A stretch of 64,000 nt of DNA from Clostridia bacterium (GCA_017504165.1 JAFVRR010000003.1:1-64000), one strand, 5' to 3'. Positions 33,196 to 42,524 are shown, numbered from the stretch's first letter. Numbers and translations are program-made. The notes: generated by a model not told the origin, from the letters alone.

Positions 33196-34383
33196 ATGAA
33201 ATTATCTAAAAAAGCATTATCAATTCCAGCGTCAGTAACGCTTGAAATAACGGCAAAAGTAAAACAACTTAAAAGTGAAGGTAAGTCGATTATCGGCTTT
33301 ACTGCGGGCGAGCCTGATTTTAACACTCCCGATTATATTATTGACAGCGCGAAAGAAGCGCTTGATATTGGGTTTACTAAATACACGCCGGTTGCAGGTA
33401 TGCCTGAACTTAAGGAAGTAATTTGTAAAAAATTTAAAGATGATAATAATCTTATTTACGACCCGTCTCAAATTATTGTGTCTGACGGCGCTAAGGCGTC
33501 ACTTTTTCACGCTATTTACGCGCTTGTAGACGATGGCGACGAAGTTATTATTCCCGCTCCATTTTGGTTTACTTATGAAGAACAAGTTAAAATTTGCGGT
33601 GGTAAGCCAATAATCATTCAAACTAAAGAAGAAAACGGCTATAAACTTACACCAAGCGAACTTGAAAACGCTATTACTGATAGAACGGTAACTATATTAT
33701 TAAACTCTCCGTCAAACCCAACAGGCGCAATTTATTCTAAAGAAGAACTTGAAGCGCTTGCTAAAGTTGTTGAAAAACACAATTTAACGGTTATTTCTGA
33801 TGAGATTTACGAAAAGTTAATTTACGACGGTAATAAGCATTACTCAATTGCGCAAGTATCTGATTATATGAAAGAAAACACTATAGTTATTAACGGCGTT
33901 AGTAAAACTTATTCTATGACAGGTTGGCGCGTAGGTTATCTTGCAGCGCCTAAAGCGATTGCTAGTATTATTTCAAGGGTGCAAGGCCATACGACAAGTA
34001 ACGCTTGTTCAATTTCGCAATACGCATCCGTAACTGCTATGAGTAAAGGTGCAGAAATAGTAGAAAGTATGCGTCAAGAATTTGATAAAAGGCGTAAACT
34101 CATGTCTAAACTCTGTGATGATTTAGGTTTAACTTACATAAATCCTCAAGGCGCTTTTTATATGTTTATTAATATTAAGGAATTTATCGGTAAATCGGTA
34201 GACGGCAAGGTTATAAACGGCAGTTTAGATTTTGCATCAATTCTTACCGATCACGGCGTTGCGGTTATACCAGGTCTTCCTTTCCACGCCGACGAATTTA
34301 TTAGGCTTTCTTACGCCGTTTCTGAGGCGGATATCGTGGGCGGATTTGAAAGAATTGCTAAATTTATCTCTTTAATTAAATAA
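33196..34383 (+). CDS. Class I/II pyridoxal-phosphate aminotransferase
   Basis: Transfers amino groups between amino acids and 2-oxo acids. The 395 residues follow the aspartate-aminotransferase subgroup Ib: GFTAGEPDFNTPDYI, NSPSNPTGAIYS, ISDEIYEKLIYDG and the cofactor lysine K237 in VSKTYSMTGWRVGY. A conserved arginine in FIRLSYAVS near the end binds the substrate carboxylate. GGAGG precedes the ATG. Monocistronic. Aspartate is the likeliest substrate, though close relatives act on tyrosine or other amino acids. Confidence 0.9.
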   Translation: MKLSKKALSIPASVTLEITAKVKQLKSEGKSIIGFTAGEPDFNTPDYIIDSAKEALDIGFTKYTPVAGMPELKEVICKKFKDDNNLIYDPSQIIVSDGAKASLFHAIYALVDDGDEVIIPAPFWFTYEEQVKICGGKPIIIQTKEENGYKLTPSELENAITDRTVTILLNSPSNPTGAIYSKEELEALAKVVEKHNLTVISDEIYEKLIYDGNKHYSIAQVSDYMKENTIVINGVSKTYSMTGWRVGYLAAPKAIASIISRVQGHTTSNACSISQYASVTAMSKGAEIVESMRQEFDKRRKLMSKLCDDLGLTYINPQGAFYMFINIKEFIGKSVDGKVINGSLDFASILTDHGVAVIPGLPFHADEFIRLSYAVSEADIVGGFERIAKFISLIK

Positions 34384-34419
34384 AATTATAAAAAAATATA
34401 AAAATTTTTAAATTTGCTA

Positions 34420-34448
34420 TTGAAAAGTTGTAATTTTTGTTTTATAAT
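34420..34448 (+). promoter_or_regulatory. Promoter of the P-loop gene pair
   Basis: TTGAAA (34420-34425), 17 bases, TATAAT (34443-34448). Confidence 0.75.
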
Positions 34449-34479
34449 AAGAGTACCAAATAAATGGAGGACTAAAATT

Positions 34480-34893
34480 ATGATAAAAATTGTTTACGGC
34501 CCAAAAGGGTTTGGCAAAACTAAAATTATGCTTGACGAAGTTAATAAAGCAGGCGAAGGCGCAAAAGGCAACGTAGTATTTATTAGTGATAAACGCTTTA
34601 ATACGGTGTCTATTAACTTAAACGTTAGATGTCTTTACACTGAAGAATATAAGATTACTACCGCTCAAGCGTTTACAGGTTTTGTTAACGGATTACTTGC
34701 GGGTAATAGCGATATAGAATATGTATTTATTGATGGGTTAAAGAGAATTATTGGTAATGAGTTAAGAGGTGGCCAAGCATTATTTAAATCTATTAACGCA
34801 TTACAAAAAGCATATCCTGAACTTAAATTCATTGTTTCGGTAAGCGCCGCTAAGGAAGATTTACCAAAATATATTGCAAAATATGTTAAATAA
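34480..34893 (+). CDS. Small P-loop ATP-binding protein
   Basis: A 137-residue protein with a clear Walker A, GPKGFGKT, at the start and a Walker-B-like YVFIDGLKRI in the middle. It looks like a minimal P-loop NTPase of a kind common in Clostridia and without known function. GGAGG lies eight bases before the ATG at 34480; a frame from 34414 would begin inside the promoter. The next gene starts inside its last codons, so the two are coupled. Confidence 0.75.
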   Translation: MIKIVYGPKGFGKTKIMLDEVNKAGEGAKGNVVFISDKRFNTVSINLNVRCLYTEEYKITTAQAFTGFVNGLLAGNSDIEYVFIDGLKRIIGNELRGGQALFKSINALQKAYPELKFIVSVSAAKEDLPKYIAKYVK

Positions 34894-35758
34894 TATAATA
34901 ATTAATGATAATAAAATACAAATCGGTGGGTATATATTACCTGCCGATTTTAAATATTTAGAAATAGACTTTTTAGGTAGTCTGCAAGGTAAAGAATTTT
35001 CAACTAAAGTTGAAGAAGTTTATTTTAAGTTAACAGGGAAAGAGTATAATTTTAATAAAAACGTAGAAATATTTATGGTGGACGATACTATTTGCGCGCT
35101 AGATTTAGCGTCAAATAGAAATGCTAATTATTTAGACGTTATCGATGATAATGAAGATTTTTCTACTAAAATTTACACCCTTGTTTCAATCTTTACCGCG
35201 TGTTACGTTGACCTTGTTGACAGTGGTATTATAAAAAGTTTAGAAAAGGTTAATTTTGCCTTGCCGTCTGATGATGGAATTTTTCTTTTGTCTTTATTTA
35301 TTGCTAAAAAGATAGGGTTGCCAATTGATACCATTATATGCGGTGGAGAAGTTAAAACCGTACCTCAAATTAAAGGTTTATATTTTAAAAGGGTTAATGA
35401 AACTGATATAGAAGATTTTATTGGTATTTTCTTTGATGAATACGATATGGCTTTAGACCCTATAAGCGTAAAGGGTATAGTCGCAATGGATGGTTTTTAC
35501 GATAGTTACGAAGATGAAAACGTAACCGTTTATTTAAACCTTTCTTCGCCGTATCTTTTTGCAAGAAAGGTATTAAATATCGTATCGGGCGAAAAGATTT
35601 TAGACGTTTATAAGGCAATAGATAAACTTTACTTTGAAACTTCGCAAGATATACCCGAAAGTATAAAAAATAAAGAAATTCCTTTATATTACCAAGAAAA
35701 TATTAAAATGCCTTTAGATATCGCAATTTCTTTTATAAATGCATATCTTAAAGTTTGA
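34883..35758 (+). CDS. Threonine-synthase-like protein lacking the catalytic half
   Basis: About 291 residues with the order of the C-terminal half of threonine synthase: KIYTLVSIFTACYVDLV, then VNFALPSDDGIFLLSLFIAKKIGLPIDTIIC (the ThrC vPtGNfGdilAgyyAkkmGLPI block), a DPISVKG segment and YLNLSSPYLFARKVL (the STASPYKF block). The N-terminal part with the PLP-binding lysine is absent and glycines of the phosphate-binding loop are altered, so it should not be a synthase. A binding or structural role is possible. The start is the ATG at 34883, overlapping the P-loop gene by 11 bases; an upstream TTG at 34874 is less likely. Confidence 0.55.
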   Translation: MLNNIIINDNKIQIGGYILPADFKYLEIDFLGSLQGKEFSTKVEEVYFKLTGKEYNFNKNVEIFMVDDTICALDLASNRNANYLDVIDDNEDFSTKIYTLVSIFTACYVDLVDSGIIKSLEKVNFALPSDDGIFLLSLFIAKKIGLPIDTIICGGEVKTVPQIKGLYFKRVNETDIEDFIGIFFDEYDMALDPISVKGIVAMDGFYDSYEDENVTVYLNLSSPYLFARKVLNIVSGEKILDVYKAIDKLYFETSQDIPESIKNKEIPLYYQENIKMPLDIAISFINAYLKV

Positions 35759-35783
35759 TTTTTAATAACTTGTGTGATATAAT
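35755..35783 (+). promoter_or_regulatory. Promoter of trpS
   Basis: TTGATT (35755-35760), 17 bases, TATAAT (35778-35783). An inverted repeat, ATTACAAT/ATTGTAAT (35782-35800), sits at the predicted transcription start. No T-box leader is present. Confidence 0.65.
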
Positions 35784-35864
35784 TACAATAAAATTGTAAT
35801 AATTTTAAAAATACTTGCAATTTAAAGTATATTTAACTAAAAGATTTTAAACTAATGGTGAATT

Positions 35865-36863
35865 ATGGAAGATAAAAAAACTCTTTTTAGCGCCGTGCAA
35901 CCAAGCGGTACTCCAACTATCGGAAATTACGTAGGTGCAATCAACAACTTTGTAAAACTTCAAGATGAATATAACTGCATTTATTCTATTGCCGACCTTC
36001 ATTGTTTAACGGTTAAGCAAGACCCTCAAAAGTTAAGAAAGGCTACTCTAGAACTTATGGCTTTATACATTGCGTGTGGTATTGACCCTGAAAAATGTAT
36101 AATGTTCATTCAATCTCACGTTCCGGAACACGCTGAACTTACTTGGGTGTTAAATACTATTACTTATCCAGGCGAACTTAATAGAATGACGCAGTTTAAA
36201 GATAAATCTCGTTCTCACGCCGATAACGTAAATATGGGTCTTATGGATTACCCGGTATTAATGGCGTCTGACATTTTGCTTTACAACACCGCGGTAGTAC
36301 CGGTTGGCGCGGACCAAAAGCAACATATTGAAATTACTAGAGATTTAGCAATTCGTTTCAACTCTAGATTTGGCGAAACTTTCGTCGTGCCTGAAGGTGT
36401 TTTCCCTAAATACGGCGCTAAGATAATGTCTCTTCAAGACGCTACTAAAAAAATGAGTAAGAGTGATGAAAATATCAACTCGTATATTTCAATGTACGAC
36501 GATAGCGACACTATTATTAGAAAGTTCAAAAGGGCGGTTACCGATAGCGATAATAAAATCGTGTTTGACCCTGAAAATAAAGCGGGCATTTCAAACCTTT
36601 TAACGATTTATTCGGTATTTGCGGGCAAATCTATAGAAGATGCTTGTAAAGAATTTGAAGGTAAAGGCTATGGCGACTTTAAACTTAAAGTTGGCGAGGC
36701 GGTTGTAGAAGGTTTAAAACCTATTTCAGAAAAGCGTGAAAAACTTATGCAAGATAAGGCGTACCTTGATGAAATTATCGTTAAAGGCGCTGAAAACGCT
36801 AGAAGAATTGCATATAAAACAATTAGAAAAGTATATAAAAAGGTGGGTCTATATAGACCGTAA
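35865..36863 (+). CDS. trpS: Tryptophanyl-tRNA synthetase
   Basis: Charges tRNA-Trp. The 332 residues are of normal bacterial length. The class I signature appears as TIGN (18-21, in PSGTPTIGNYVGA) and KMSKS at 196-200. YPVLMASDILLY and VGADQKQHIEITRD also match. GGTGA precedes the ATG. The gene has its own promoter with a palindrome at the start site. A DUF5685 gene follows five bases after the stop. Confidence 0.96.
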   Translation: MEDKKTLFSAVQPSGTPTIGNYVGAINNFVKLQDEYNCIYSIADLHCLTVKQDPQKLRKATLELMALYIACGIDPEKCIMFIQSHVPEHAELTWVLNTITYPGELNRMTQFKDKSRSHADNVNMGLMDYPVLMASDILLYNTAVVPVGADQKQHIEITRDLAIRFNSRFGETFVVPEGVFPKYGAKIMSLQDATKKMSKSDENINSYISMYDDSDTIIRKFKRAVTDSDNKIVFDPENKAGISNLLTIYSVFAGKSIEDACKEFEGKGYGDFKLKVGEAVVEGLKPISEKREKLMQDKAYLDEIIVKGAENARRIAYKTIRKVYKKVGLYRP

Positions 36864-36868
36864 GAATT

Positions 36869-37723
36869 ATGTTTGGTTATATCTTACCCGATAAGCCGTA
36901 CTTGTATTTAAAAGACGATACTTTATACAATTCTTTATACTGTGGAATATGTAAAAGTTTAAAAAAAGAAACGGGGCAATTATCTCGTTTTACTTTAAGT
37001 TACGATATGGCTTTTATGTCAGCGCTCGCCCATAATATTATGGGGGTAGACGTTACAATTGAAAAGAAAAATTGCATTGCGCATCCAATAAAAAAACGCC
37101 CAATAGCAAAGACTGATGAGATTTCTTCAACACTTGCATCACTCAACGTGATTTTGGCTTACTATAAGTTAAAGGACGACGTTTTGGATGAAAACAAAGG
37201 CAATTTTAAAAGCGCGGTATTTAAAAAAGCGTATAAAAAGGCTAAAAAGAAGTATCCTGAAATTGATTTAACGGTTAAAACCTGTTACGGCGACCTTTTA
37301 AAATTAGAAAAGGATAATTCAGATAGTATTGATATCGTTGCCGACCCGTTTGCGGAAATGCTTAAAAAGATTTCTACTTTAGTTTTTAAAGACAAGGCGT
37401 CAAAGTATACTGAAAATTTAGTGTACGCAATAGGTAAATGGATATATTTAATCGATGCGCTTGACGATTACGATAAAGATATAAAAAATAAAAACTTTAA
37501 CGTTTTTTATAACTATTATAAATGCAAAAATTATTTTGAACTTATATCAAAGCACGAGCAAGATATAGTATTTGTGTTTAGTACTATATTCGTTATGATT
37601 TCAGAAAATTATTCTAAAATTCCTATGAAATATAATACGGATTTAGTTGCTAATATTATAATGAGGGGAATTCCTTCAAAAACTAAACAAATTATTGATA
37701 AAGGTAAAGAAAATAATGGATAA
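36869..37723 (+). CDS. DUF5685-type protein
   Basis: A 284-residue, mostly helical protein that begins MFGYILPDKPYLYLKDDTLYNSLYCG, contains CGICKSLKKETG and LSYDMAFM near the start, and has IYLIDALDDYDKDI around residue 190. These match DUF5685, a clostridial family of unknown function with conserved Cys and Asp residues that could bind metal. It has no signal peptide or long membrane segment. It follows trpS by five bases and overlaps the J-like gene by eight. The same three-gene neighbourhood (DUF5685, J-like, small membrane protein) suggests a shared function. Confidence 0.7.
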   Translation: MFGYILPDKPYLYLKDDTLYNSLYCGICKSLKKETGQLSRFTLSYDMAFMSALAHNIMGVDVTIEKKNCIAHPIKKRPIAKTDEISSTLASLNVILAYYKLKDDVLDENKGNFKSAVFKKAYKKAKKKYPEIDLTVKTCYGDLLKLEKDNSDSIDIVADPFAEMLKKISTLVFKDKASKYTENLVYAIGKWIYLIDALDDYDKDIKNKNFNVFYNYYKCKNYFELISKHEQDIVFVFSTIFVMISENYSKIPMKYNTDLVANIIMRGIPSKTKQIIDKGKENNG

Positions 37724-38327
37724 ATTTTATAAAATTTTAGGCGTAAATGAAAATTCTTCTAATGAAGAAATTAAAGAGAAGTATTTTTCACTTAGGGAAA
37801 AATATCTTGAAGAAAGATTTTTAGAAGGTGAAGCGGGCAACAATGCTGCAAAAAAACTTACCGAAGTGGAAAACGCATATAATGAAATTATGTCGTTTAG
37901 GGCTCAATATAGTGGTTTTGAATCAAAATCTCAATTATTTAATGAAATTGACGATGCTATTAGAAGTGGCGACCTTCGTTTAGCGCAAGAAAAATTAGAC
38001 TTGTTTGATGAAAGAAACGGCGAATGGCACTATTATCAATCGGTAATTTTTTACAAAAAGAATTGGATTAACGAAAGTAAAAAACAACTTGAAATAGCCC
38101 TTCAATGCGACCCCGATAACGAAAAATATAAAAACGCTTTAAACAAGATAAACGAAAAGATAACTAACTCTGGTAGGGTTAATCCTAATTGGAATCAATC
38201 GGGTAACGCAACGCCTGAAAGCGATGCAGAGCCCGTTCAACAAATGGGTGGCGAAGGCTGTTTACAATGGTGTTGCGATATGCTTATTTGTAACATGCTT
38301 TTAAACTGCTGTTGTAATTGTAGATAA
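37716..38327 (+). CDS. J-domain-like TPR protein with cysteine-rich tail
   Basis: About 203 residues. The N-terminus (MDKFYKILGVNENSSNEEIKEKYFSL) is a J domain by pattern, but the HPD triad that activates Hsp70 is missing: LREKYLEERF follows directly. A TPR-like helical region (about 75-150) comes next, and the tail from about 178 holds nine cysteines in clusters such as CCCNC, perhaps for metal binding or membrane association. GGTAAAG lies before the ATG at 37716; the longer frame starts at 37695 within the preceding gene. It overlaps DUF5685 by eight bases and the next gene by one. Confidence 0.75.
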   Translation: MDKFYKILGVNENSSNEEIKEKYFSLREKYLEERFLEGEAGNNAAKKLTEVENAYNEIMSFRAQYSGFESKSQLFNEIDDAIRSGDLRLAQEKLDLFDERNGEWHYYQSVIFYKKNWINESKKQLEIALQCDPDNEKYKNALNKINEKITNSGRVNPNWNQSGNATPESDAEPVQQMGGEGCLQWCCDMLICNMLLNCCCNCR

Positions 38328-38842
38328 TGAAGAACGGCAAACTAATTGCGCTTTCCGCTTTAACTACTGCTTTCGGGCTAGTTTTTATAGTGTTTGGTGC
38401 GTATTTTTCAAGTTTTGATTTATCTTGCTTGTTTATGGCAAGCGTCGCTATAATGTTTCCGCTTAGTAAAGACTCGGTTAAGGGCGCGTTTTTATCTTAT
38501 TTAGCGGTAACGCTTTTATCGTTAATTCTTGTTGGCGGTAAGTTTTATATAACTATTTTATACGCGGTGTTTTTTGGATTGCATCCAATAGTTAATTACT
38601 ATCAGTTAAAAAAGGGTAAAACTTTTTCATGGCTAACGATTGTAAAGGGCGTTTGGTTTGTTTTAACGTTAGCGCTTATGGTATATTTGTTTAAACTTTT
38701 TACCATAGAAAATCCAATACTTGATAAGTATTTACCATTCGCAGTTGTAATTGGCGGAATGATATTTTTCATCTTTTACGACTTCGTAATGTTAAGAATA
38801 CAAAAGACAACTAAAATTTTAATAAACCGTTTAAAGTTTTAA
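38327..38842 (+). CDS. Small polytopic membrane protein
   Basis: A 171-residue protein with about five membrane helices and a basic C-terminus (RIQKTTKILINRLKF). Its start overlaps the J-like stop by one base (TAATG). I do not recognise a named family with certainty; similar proteins lie next to DnaJ-type genes in clostridia and resemble ECF-type substrate-binding membrane proteins only in general topology. Function unknown. Confidence 0.6.
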   Translation: MKNGKLIALSALTTAFGLVFIVFGAYFSSFDLSCLFMASVAIMFPLSKDSVKGAFLSYLAVTLLSLILVGGKFYITILYAVFFGLHPIVNYYQLKKGKTFSWLTIVKGVWFVLTLALMVYLFKLFTIENPILDKYLPFAVVIGGMIFFIFYDFVMLRIQKTTKILINRLKF

Positions 38843-38854
38843 TGGGTACTCGTT

Positions 38855-40255
38855 ATGAAAAAGAATGACGTATTAACGGCAGAAATAACCGCAATCGGTT
38901 CAAATTGTGAAGGGATAGCAAAGGTAGATGGTATCGTTTGCTTTATCCCTTTTTCTTTATTGGGTGAAAAAGTAGAATTTAAAGTTTTAAAGGTAAATAA
39001 AAACATTGCCTTTTGTAAACTTTTAGACGTTTTAACCCCTTCAGAAGATAGGGTAAGACCGCTTTGTAAGTTTTATACTAAATGCGGTGGTTGCCAACTT
39101 CAACACGTTCGCCAAAAGGCAGAGTTTAAAATAAAGTCTAATATAATTAAAGACTGTTTTAAGAAAATTGCGGGGCTTGAAGTTGAAGTTAATCCAATTG
39201 TTAAAAGCGAAAACGAATACGGTTATAGAAACAAAATGCAACTTCCAATTCGCAGTATTAACTCAGTTAACCAAATCGGTTTATTTTACGAAAACTCGCA
39301 TAGAATCGTAGAAATTGACGAATGCGTTATTCAAAAACCAATTTTTAACGACGTTATTAAAGCGTTTAAATTATTTATTGCTGAGACGCAAATTTCTTGC
39401 TATAACGACGAGAGTAACGCGGGTTTATTAAAACACGTAGTCGTTCGTGACGTAAAAGGTAAACTTTTAATAATTGTAGTTATAAACGGAAAAGAACTTC
39501 CGTTTAAAGATCGTTTAATAGATATTTTAAACGGCTATTTTGAAGAGTATTCTTTAATTTTAAACGAAAACACCAAAAACAACAACGTAATACTTGGCAA
39601 TAAATTTACCGTAATTTATGGTCAAGGTTACTATTACGACGAGTTTTTAGGTATTAAATATCCCGTTTTTCCAGAGTCTTTTATGCAGGTTAACGATAGC
39701 GTAAAAGAAAGGCTTTACGCTGACGTAATTAAAAGATTAGAACTCAATGAAAACAGCGTTGTAATCGACGCGTATAGCGGTGCGGGTATTATGACTGCAA
39801 TGATGGCTAAAACCGCTAAAAAGGCAATAGGTATAGAAGTTATACCAGAGGCGGTAAAAGCAGGGGATGAACTTGCCGTTTTAAATAAATTGTCAGACAA
39901 AATGACTAATATTTGCGCTTTATGTGAAGAAGTGTTGCCTGACGTTATAGCCAAGGAAAAGGCGGAAAACGGCTCTATTTCCGTCGTTTTAGATCCTCCA
40001 AGAAAAGGTTGCGACGATAAAGTTTTATCCGCCATAATCAAGGCTATGCCCGATAAAATAGTATACGTTGCGTGTTCTCCGCAGTCACTAGCGCGTGACG
40101 TCGGTATATTAACGGGTAGCCTTGCTTGGACTAACGGCGAACTTAAAAGGGTGGAAAATTTTGTGCCGCGTTACGAAATAGAAAGTGTAACCCCATACGA
40201 CATGTTCCCTAAAACCAAACACGTAGAGACGCTTGTTGCGCTCAAAAGGGTATAA
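38855..40255 (+). CDS. rlmD: 23S rRNA uracil-C5 methyltransferase, RlmD/RumA family
   Basis: A SAM-dependent RNA methyltransferase. The 466 residues begin with a TRAM-like RNA-binding domain (about 1-60). An iron-sulphur cysteine set follows (C71, C77, C80 in CKFYTKCGGC), then the Rossmann fold with AYSGAGIMTAMMA. Catalytic motifs are DPPRKGCD and ACSPQSLARD. RlmD, RlmC and RlmCD cannot be distinguished here; Firmicute forms often modify both U747 and U1939. The stop is followed within three bases by the ASCH gene. Confidence 0.88.
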   Translation: MKKNDVLTAEITAIGSNCEGIAKVDGIVCFIPFSLLGEKVEFKVLKVNKNIAFCKLLDVLTPSEDRVRPLCKFYTKCGGCQLQHVRQKAEFKIKSNIIKDCFKKIAGLEVEVNPIVKSENEYGYRNKMQLPIRSINSVNQIGLFYENSHRIVEIDECVIQKPIFNDVIKAFKLFIAETQISCYNDESNAGLLKHVVVRDVKGKLLIIVVINGKELPFKDRLIDILNGYFEEYSLILNENTKNNNVILGNKFTVIYGQGYYYDEFLGIKYPVFPESFMQVNDSVKERLYADVIKRLELNENSVVIDAYSGAGIMTAMMAKTAKKAIGIEVIPEAVKAGDELAVLNKLSDKMTNICALCEEVLPDVIAKEKAENGSISVVLDPPRKGCDDKVLSAIIKAMPDKIVYVACSPQSLARDVGILTGSLAWTNGELKRVENFVPRYEIESVTPYDMFPKTKHVETLVALKRV

Positions 40256-40257
40256 TT

Positions 40258-40596
40258 ATGCACGAAATGAAACTTCAACCCTCTCCTTTTGAAAAGATTA
40301 AGAGGGGTATAAAAACTATCGAATTAAGGTTGTACGACGAAAAACGCCAAAGAATTAAAGTTGGCGACAAAATTACTTTTACTAACGCTACTACTGGAGA
40401 AAAACTAGTTGCAACCGTTAAAAAATTACATTTATTCGATAGTTTTGAAAAACTCTATCAAACTTTGCCACTGTTAAAATGCGGTTATACGCCTAACGAC
40501 TTAAATACCGCAACTCCGACTGATATGGATAAATACTATTCTAAAGAAGAGCAACGAAAACACGGCGTAGTTGGGATAGAAATAGAAGTAATTTAA
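40258..40596 (+). CDS. ASCH-domain protein
   Basis: A 112-residue protein with the ASCH/PUA-like RNA-binding fold: MKLQPSPFEKIKRGIKTIELRLYDEKR, KVGDKITF and an SKEEQRKHGVVGIEIE ending are typical. Such proteins are thought to bind RNA or to act as nucleoside amidohydrolases in some branches. It starts two bases after the methyltransferase stop, so it is probably cotranscribed. Confidence 0.8.
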   Translation: MHEMKLQPSPFEKIKRGIKTIELRLYDEKRQRIKVGDKITFTNATTGEKLVATVKKLHLFDSFEKLYQTLPLLKCGYTPNDLNTATPTDMDKYYSKEEQRKHGVVGIEIEVI

Positions 40597-40607
40597 AGGA
40601 TAAAATT

Positions 40608-41237
40608 ATGAAAATTAATAAAGATAAAAATTTTGAAAGAGAACTGCCTAGCGGTTATAAACAATTATTACATATTAACGCAAAGGACGCAAAATTTGGT
40701 ATTATTTTTAATTTGATTTCCCTTTTAGTGCTTGCGGTTGTCCTTGCGGTTGCTATATTTTCTTTATCGTTTAAAGGGTATACTTTCGGCGAAGTTTTTA
40801 GTTTAGACTTGCCGAATTTATTAATTGCCTATCTTGTTTTTTTTCTTTCAATTTTTTCTTATATAATTTTGCATGAATTAGTGCATGGCGTTGCATATAA
40901 ATCATTAACGGGTGAAAAACTTACTTTTGGTTTAAGTTGGAGTTGTGCTTTTTGCGGTGTGCCTAATATCTTTACTTATCGTAAAACTGCAATCATTGCA
41001 ATAGTTGCGCCTTTTGCCGTGTTTACTATACTTTTAATTCCAACTATCATCGCTTTATATTTTGTTAGCCCGTTATATTATTTAATTTTTGCATTTGTTT
41101 TTGGACTTCATTTTGGTGGTTGTAGTGGCGACTTGTATTTATTAATACTTTTATTGATTAAGTATAAAGATAATACTACGCTAATGCGAGATACGGGTCC
41201 AGAACAATTTATTTACGTTAAAACAAAAGAAAGTTAG
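40608..41237 (+). CDS. DUF3267 membrane metalloprotease-like protein
   Basis: A 209-residue protein with about four membrane helices and a zinc-protease motif HELVH (89-93) within the second helix, as in DUF3267/site-2-protease-like proteins. A later FGLHFGGCSGDLYL holds a further His and Asp that could complete the site. The substrate is unknown. AAGGA lies before the ATG. It sits in a run of small, diverse genes. Confidence 0.7.
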   Translation: MKINKDKNFERELPSGYKQLLHINAKDAKFGIIFNLISLLVLAVVLAVAIFSLSFKGYTFGEVFSLDLPNLLIAYLVFFLSIFSYIILHELVHGVAYKSLTGEKLTFGLSWSCAFCGVPNIFTYRKTAIIAIVAPFAVFTILLIPTIIALYFVSPLYYLIFAFVFGLHFGGCSGDLYLLILLLIKYKDNTTLMRDTGPEQFIYVKTKES

Positions 41238-41244
41238 GAGATAT

Positions 41245-41673
41245 ATGCAATTTAAATATAAGTATTTTAACGAACTTTCCGTATCGGAACTTTACGAAAT
41301 AGTAAGGGCAAGGACTGAAATTTTTTTATTAGAACAAAAAATTATTTGTCAAGATTTTGATGGTGAAGATTATAACGCTCTTCATTGTTTTATTGAAGAT
41401 AACGGCAAGGTTGTTGCGTACTTGCGCGCTTATAAAATTGATAAAAACACCGTAAAAATAGGTAGAGTGCTTACTATTACTCACGGAATAGGCTTGGGTA
41501 AAGAGTTGATGAATAAATCAATGCCGATAATTTTAGAAAAATTTAACGGCTTAAAAATAACGTTAAACGCTCAATCTTATGCAAAAGGTTTTTATGAAAA
41601 GTGTGGTTTTAAAGTCGTTTCTAACGAATTTTTAGAAGAAAACATCCCACACCTAAAAATGGAGTATTGTTAA
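41245..41673 (+). CDS. GNAT N-acetyltransferase, ElaA-like
   Basis: A 142-residue acetyltransferase. ELYEIVRARTEIFLLEQKIICQDFDGED is the characteristic ElaA start, and GIGLGKELMNKSM is the acetyl-CoA pyrophosphate loop, followed by LNAQSYAKGFYEKCGF. The substrate is unknown. AGGAG precedes the ATG. Its last codons overlap upstream in-frame codons of the next gene. Confidence 0.85.
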   Translation: MQFKYKYFNELSVSELYEIVRARTEIFLLEQKIICQDFDGEDYNALHCFIEDNGKVVAYLRAYKIDKNTVKIGRVLTITHGIGLGKELMNKSMPIILEKFNGLKITLNAQSYAKGFYEKCGFKVVSNEFLEENIPHLKMEYC

Positions 41674-41687
41674 TAGGAGTTCAAGTT

Positions 41688-42512
41688 ATGAGTATTATTA
41701 AAACCAAATTAAACGTTGGAGCAACAAAGCCTTTTAAGGTTTTACATATGACTGATACCCATTTAACCTATGCGGATATGCGCGATGGGGAAAGAAAGGT
41801 TAATTTAGCGTTATCTCGTGAAAAGATTTTTCCTGAAAACGTTAAGACGTTGGAGTACGGTGTTAAAACAGCTAAAGAATTAAACGTGCCAATTTTTCAC
41901 ACGGGTGATTTAATAGATTTTGTTTCACTTGCAAATTTAGAAGAAACTAAAAAGTTCACCGATGAAGTTGACGTATTTATATCGGCAGGCAATCACGAGT
42001 TTTCCCAATACGTTGGCGAGGCTGTTGAAGATGCAGACTATAGAAACCAAAGTTTAGATAAAGTTCAAAAGGTTTTTAAAAACGATATAAGGGCATCTTC
42101 TAGGGTAATAAACGGAGTTAACTTTCTTGCTATAGATAATGGCTATTATCTTTTTGAAAAAGAGCAGTTAGCCTTTTTAAAAAGTGAAGTAAAAAAGGGT
42201 TTACCTATCGTTTTACTATTCCATAACCCACTTTTTGAAAAAAATCTTTTTGATTTAAGAATGAAAGAGGGGAACAATGCGGCGCTTGTTGGCGTACCAA
42301 AGGAATTAATGGCAAATTATCCTGAAAAGAGATTTATTCAGCAATTAGCCGATGATGTAACATTAGAAACGATTGAATTTATTAAAAATGAAAGCAAAAT
42401 AAAAGCAATAATTACAGGGCATTTACACTTTAATTATGAAAGTGAACTTTATGGTAGAATACCGCAAATAATAACGTCTTGCATAGATATTAGGCTTATA
42501 GAATTTATTTAA
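41688..42512 (+). CDS. Calcineurin-like metallophosphoesterase
   Basis: About 274 residues with the dimetal phosphoesterase order: D23 and H25 in MTDTHL, GDLIDF, GNHEF, LFHNPLF and the final GHLHFNYE. The substrate is unknown. The start at 41688 has AGGAG eight bases upstream; the longer frame from 41667 overlaps the previous gene. No signal peptide. It precedes a nitrilase-GDPD fusion, so a joint role in organophosphate or phosphodiester metabolism is plausible but inferred. Confidence 0.8.
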   Translation: MSIIKTKLNVGATKPFKVLHMTDTHLTYADMRDGERKVNLALSREKIFPENVKTLEYGVKTAKELNVPIFHTGDLIDFVSLANLEETKKFTDEVDVFISAGNHEFSQYVGEAVEDADYRNQSLDKVQKVFKNDIRASSRVINGVNFLAIDNGYYLFEKEQLAFLKSEVKKGLPIVLLFHNPLFEKNLFDLRMKEGNNAALVGVPKELMANYPEKRFIQQLADDVTLETIEFIKNESKIKAIITGHLHFNYESELYGRIPQIITSCIDIRLIEFI

Positions 42513-42524
42513 GGAGTACTTTAT

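Noticed and set aside
35759-35864. T-box riboswitch before trpS
   Set aside because: The leader is about 75 bases, too short, and has no T-box sequence or specifier hairpin.
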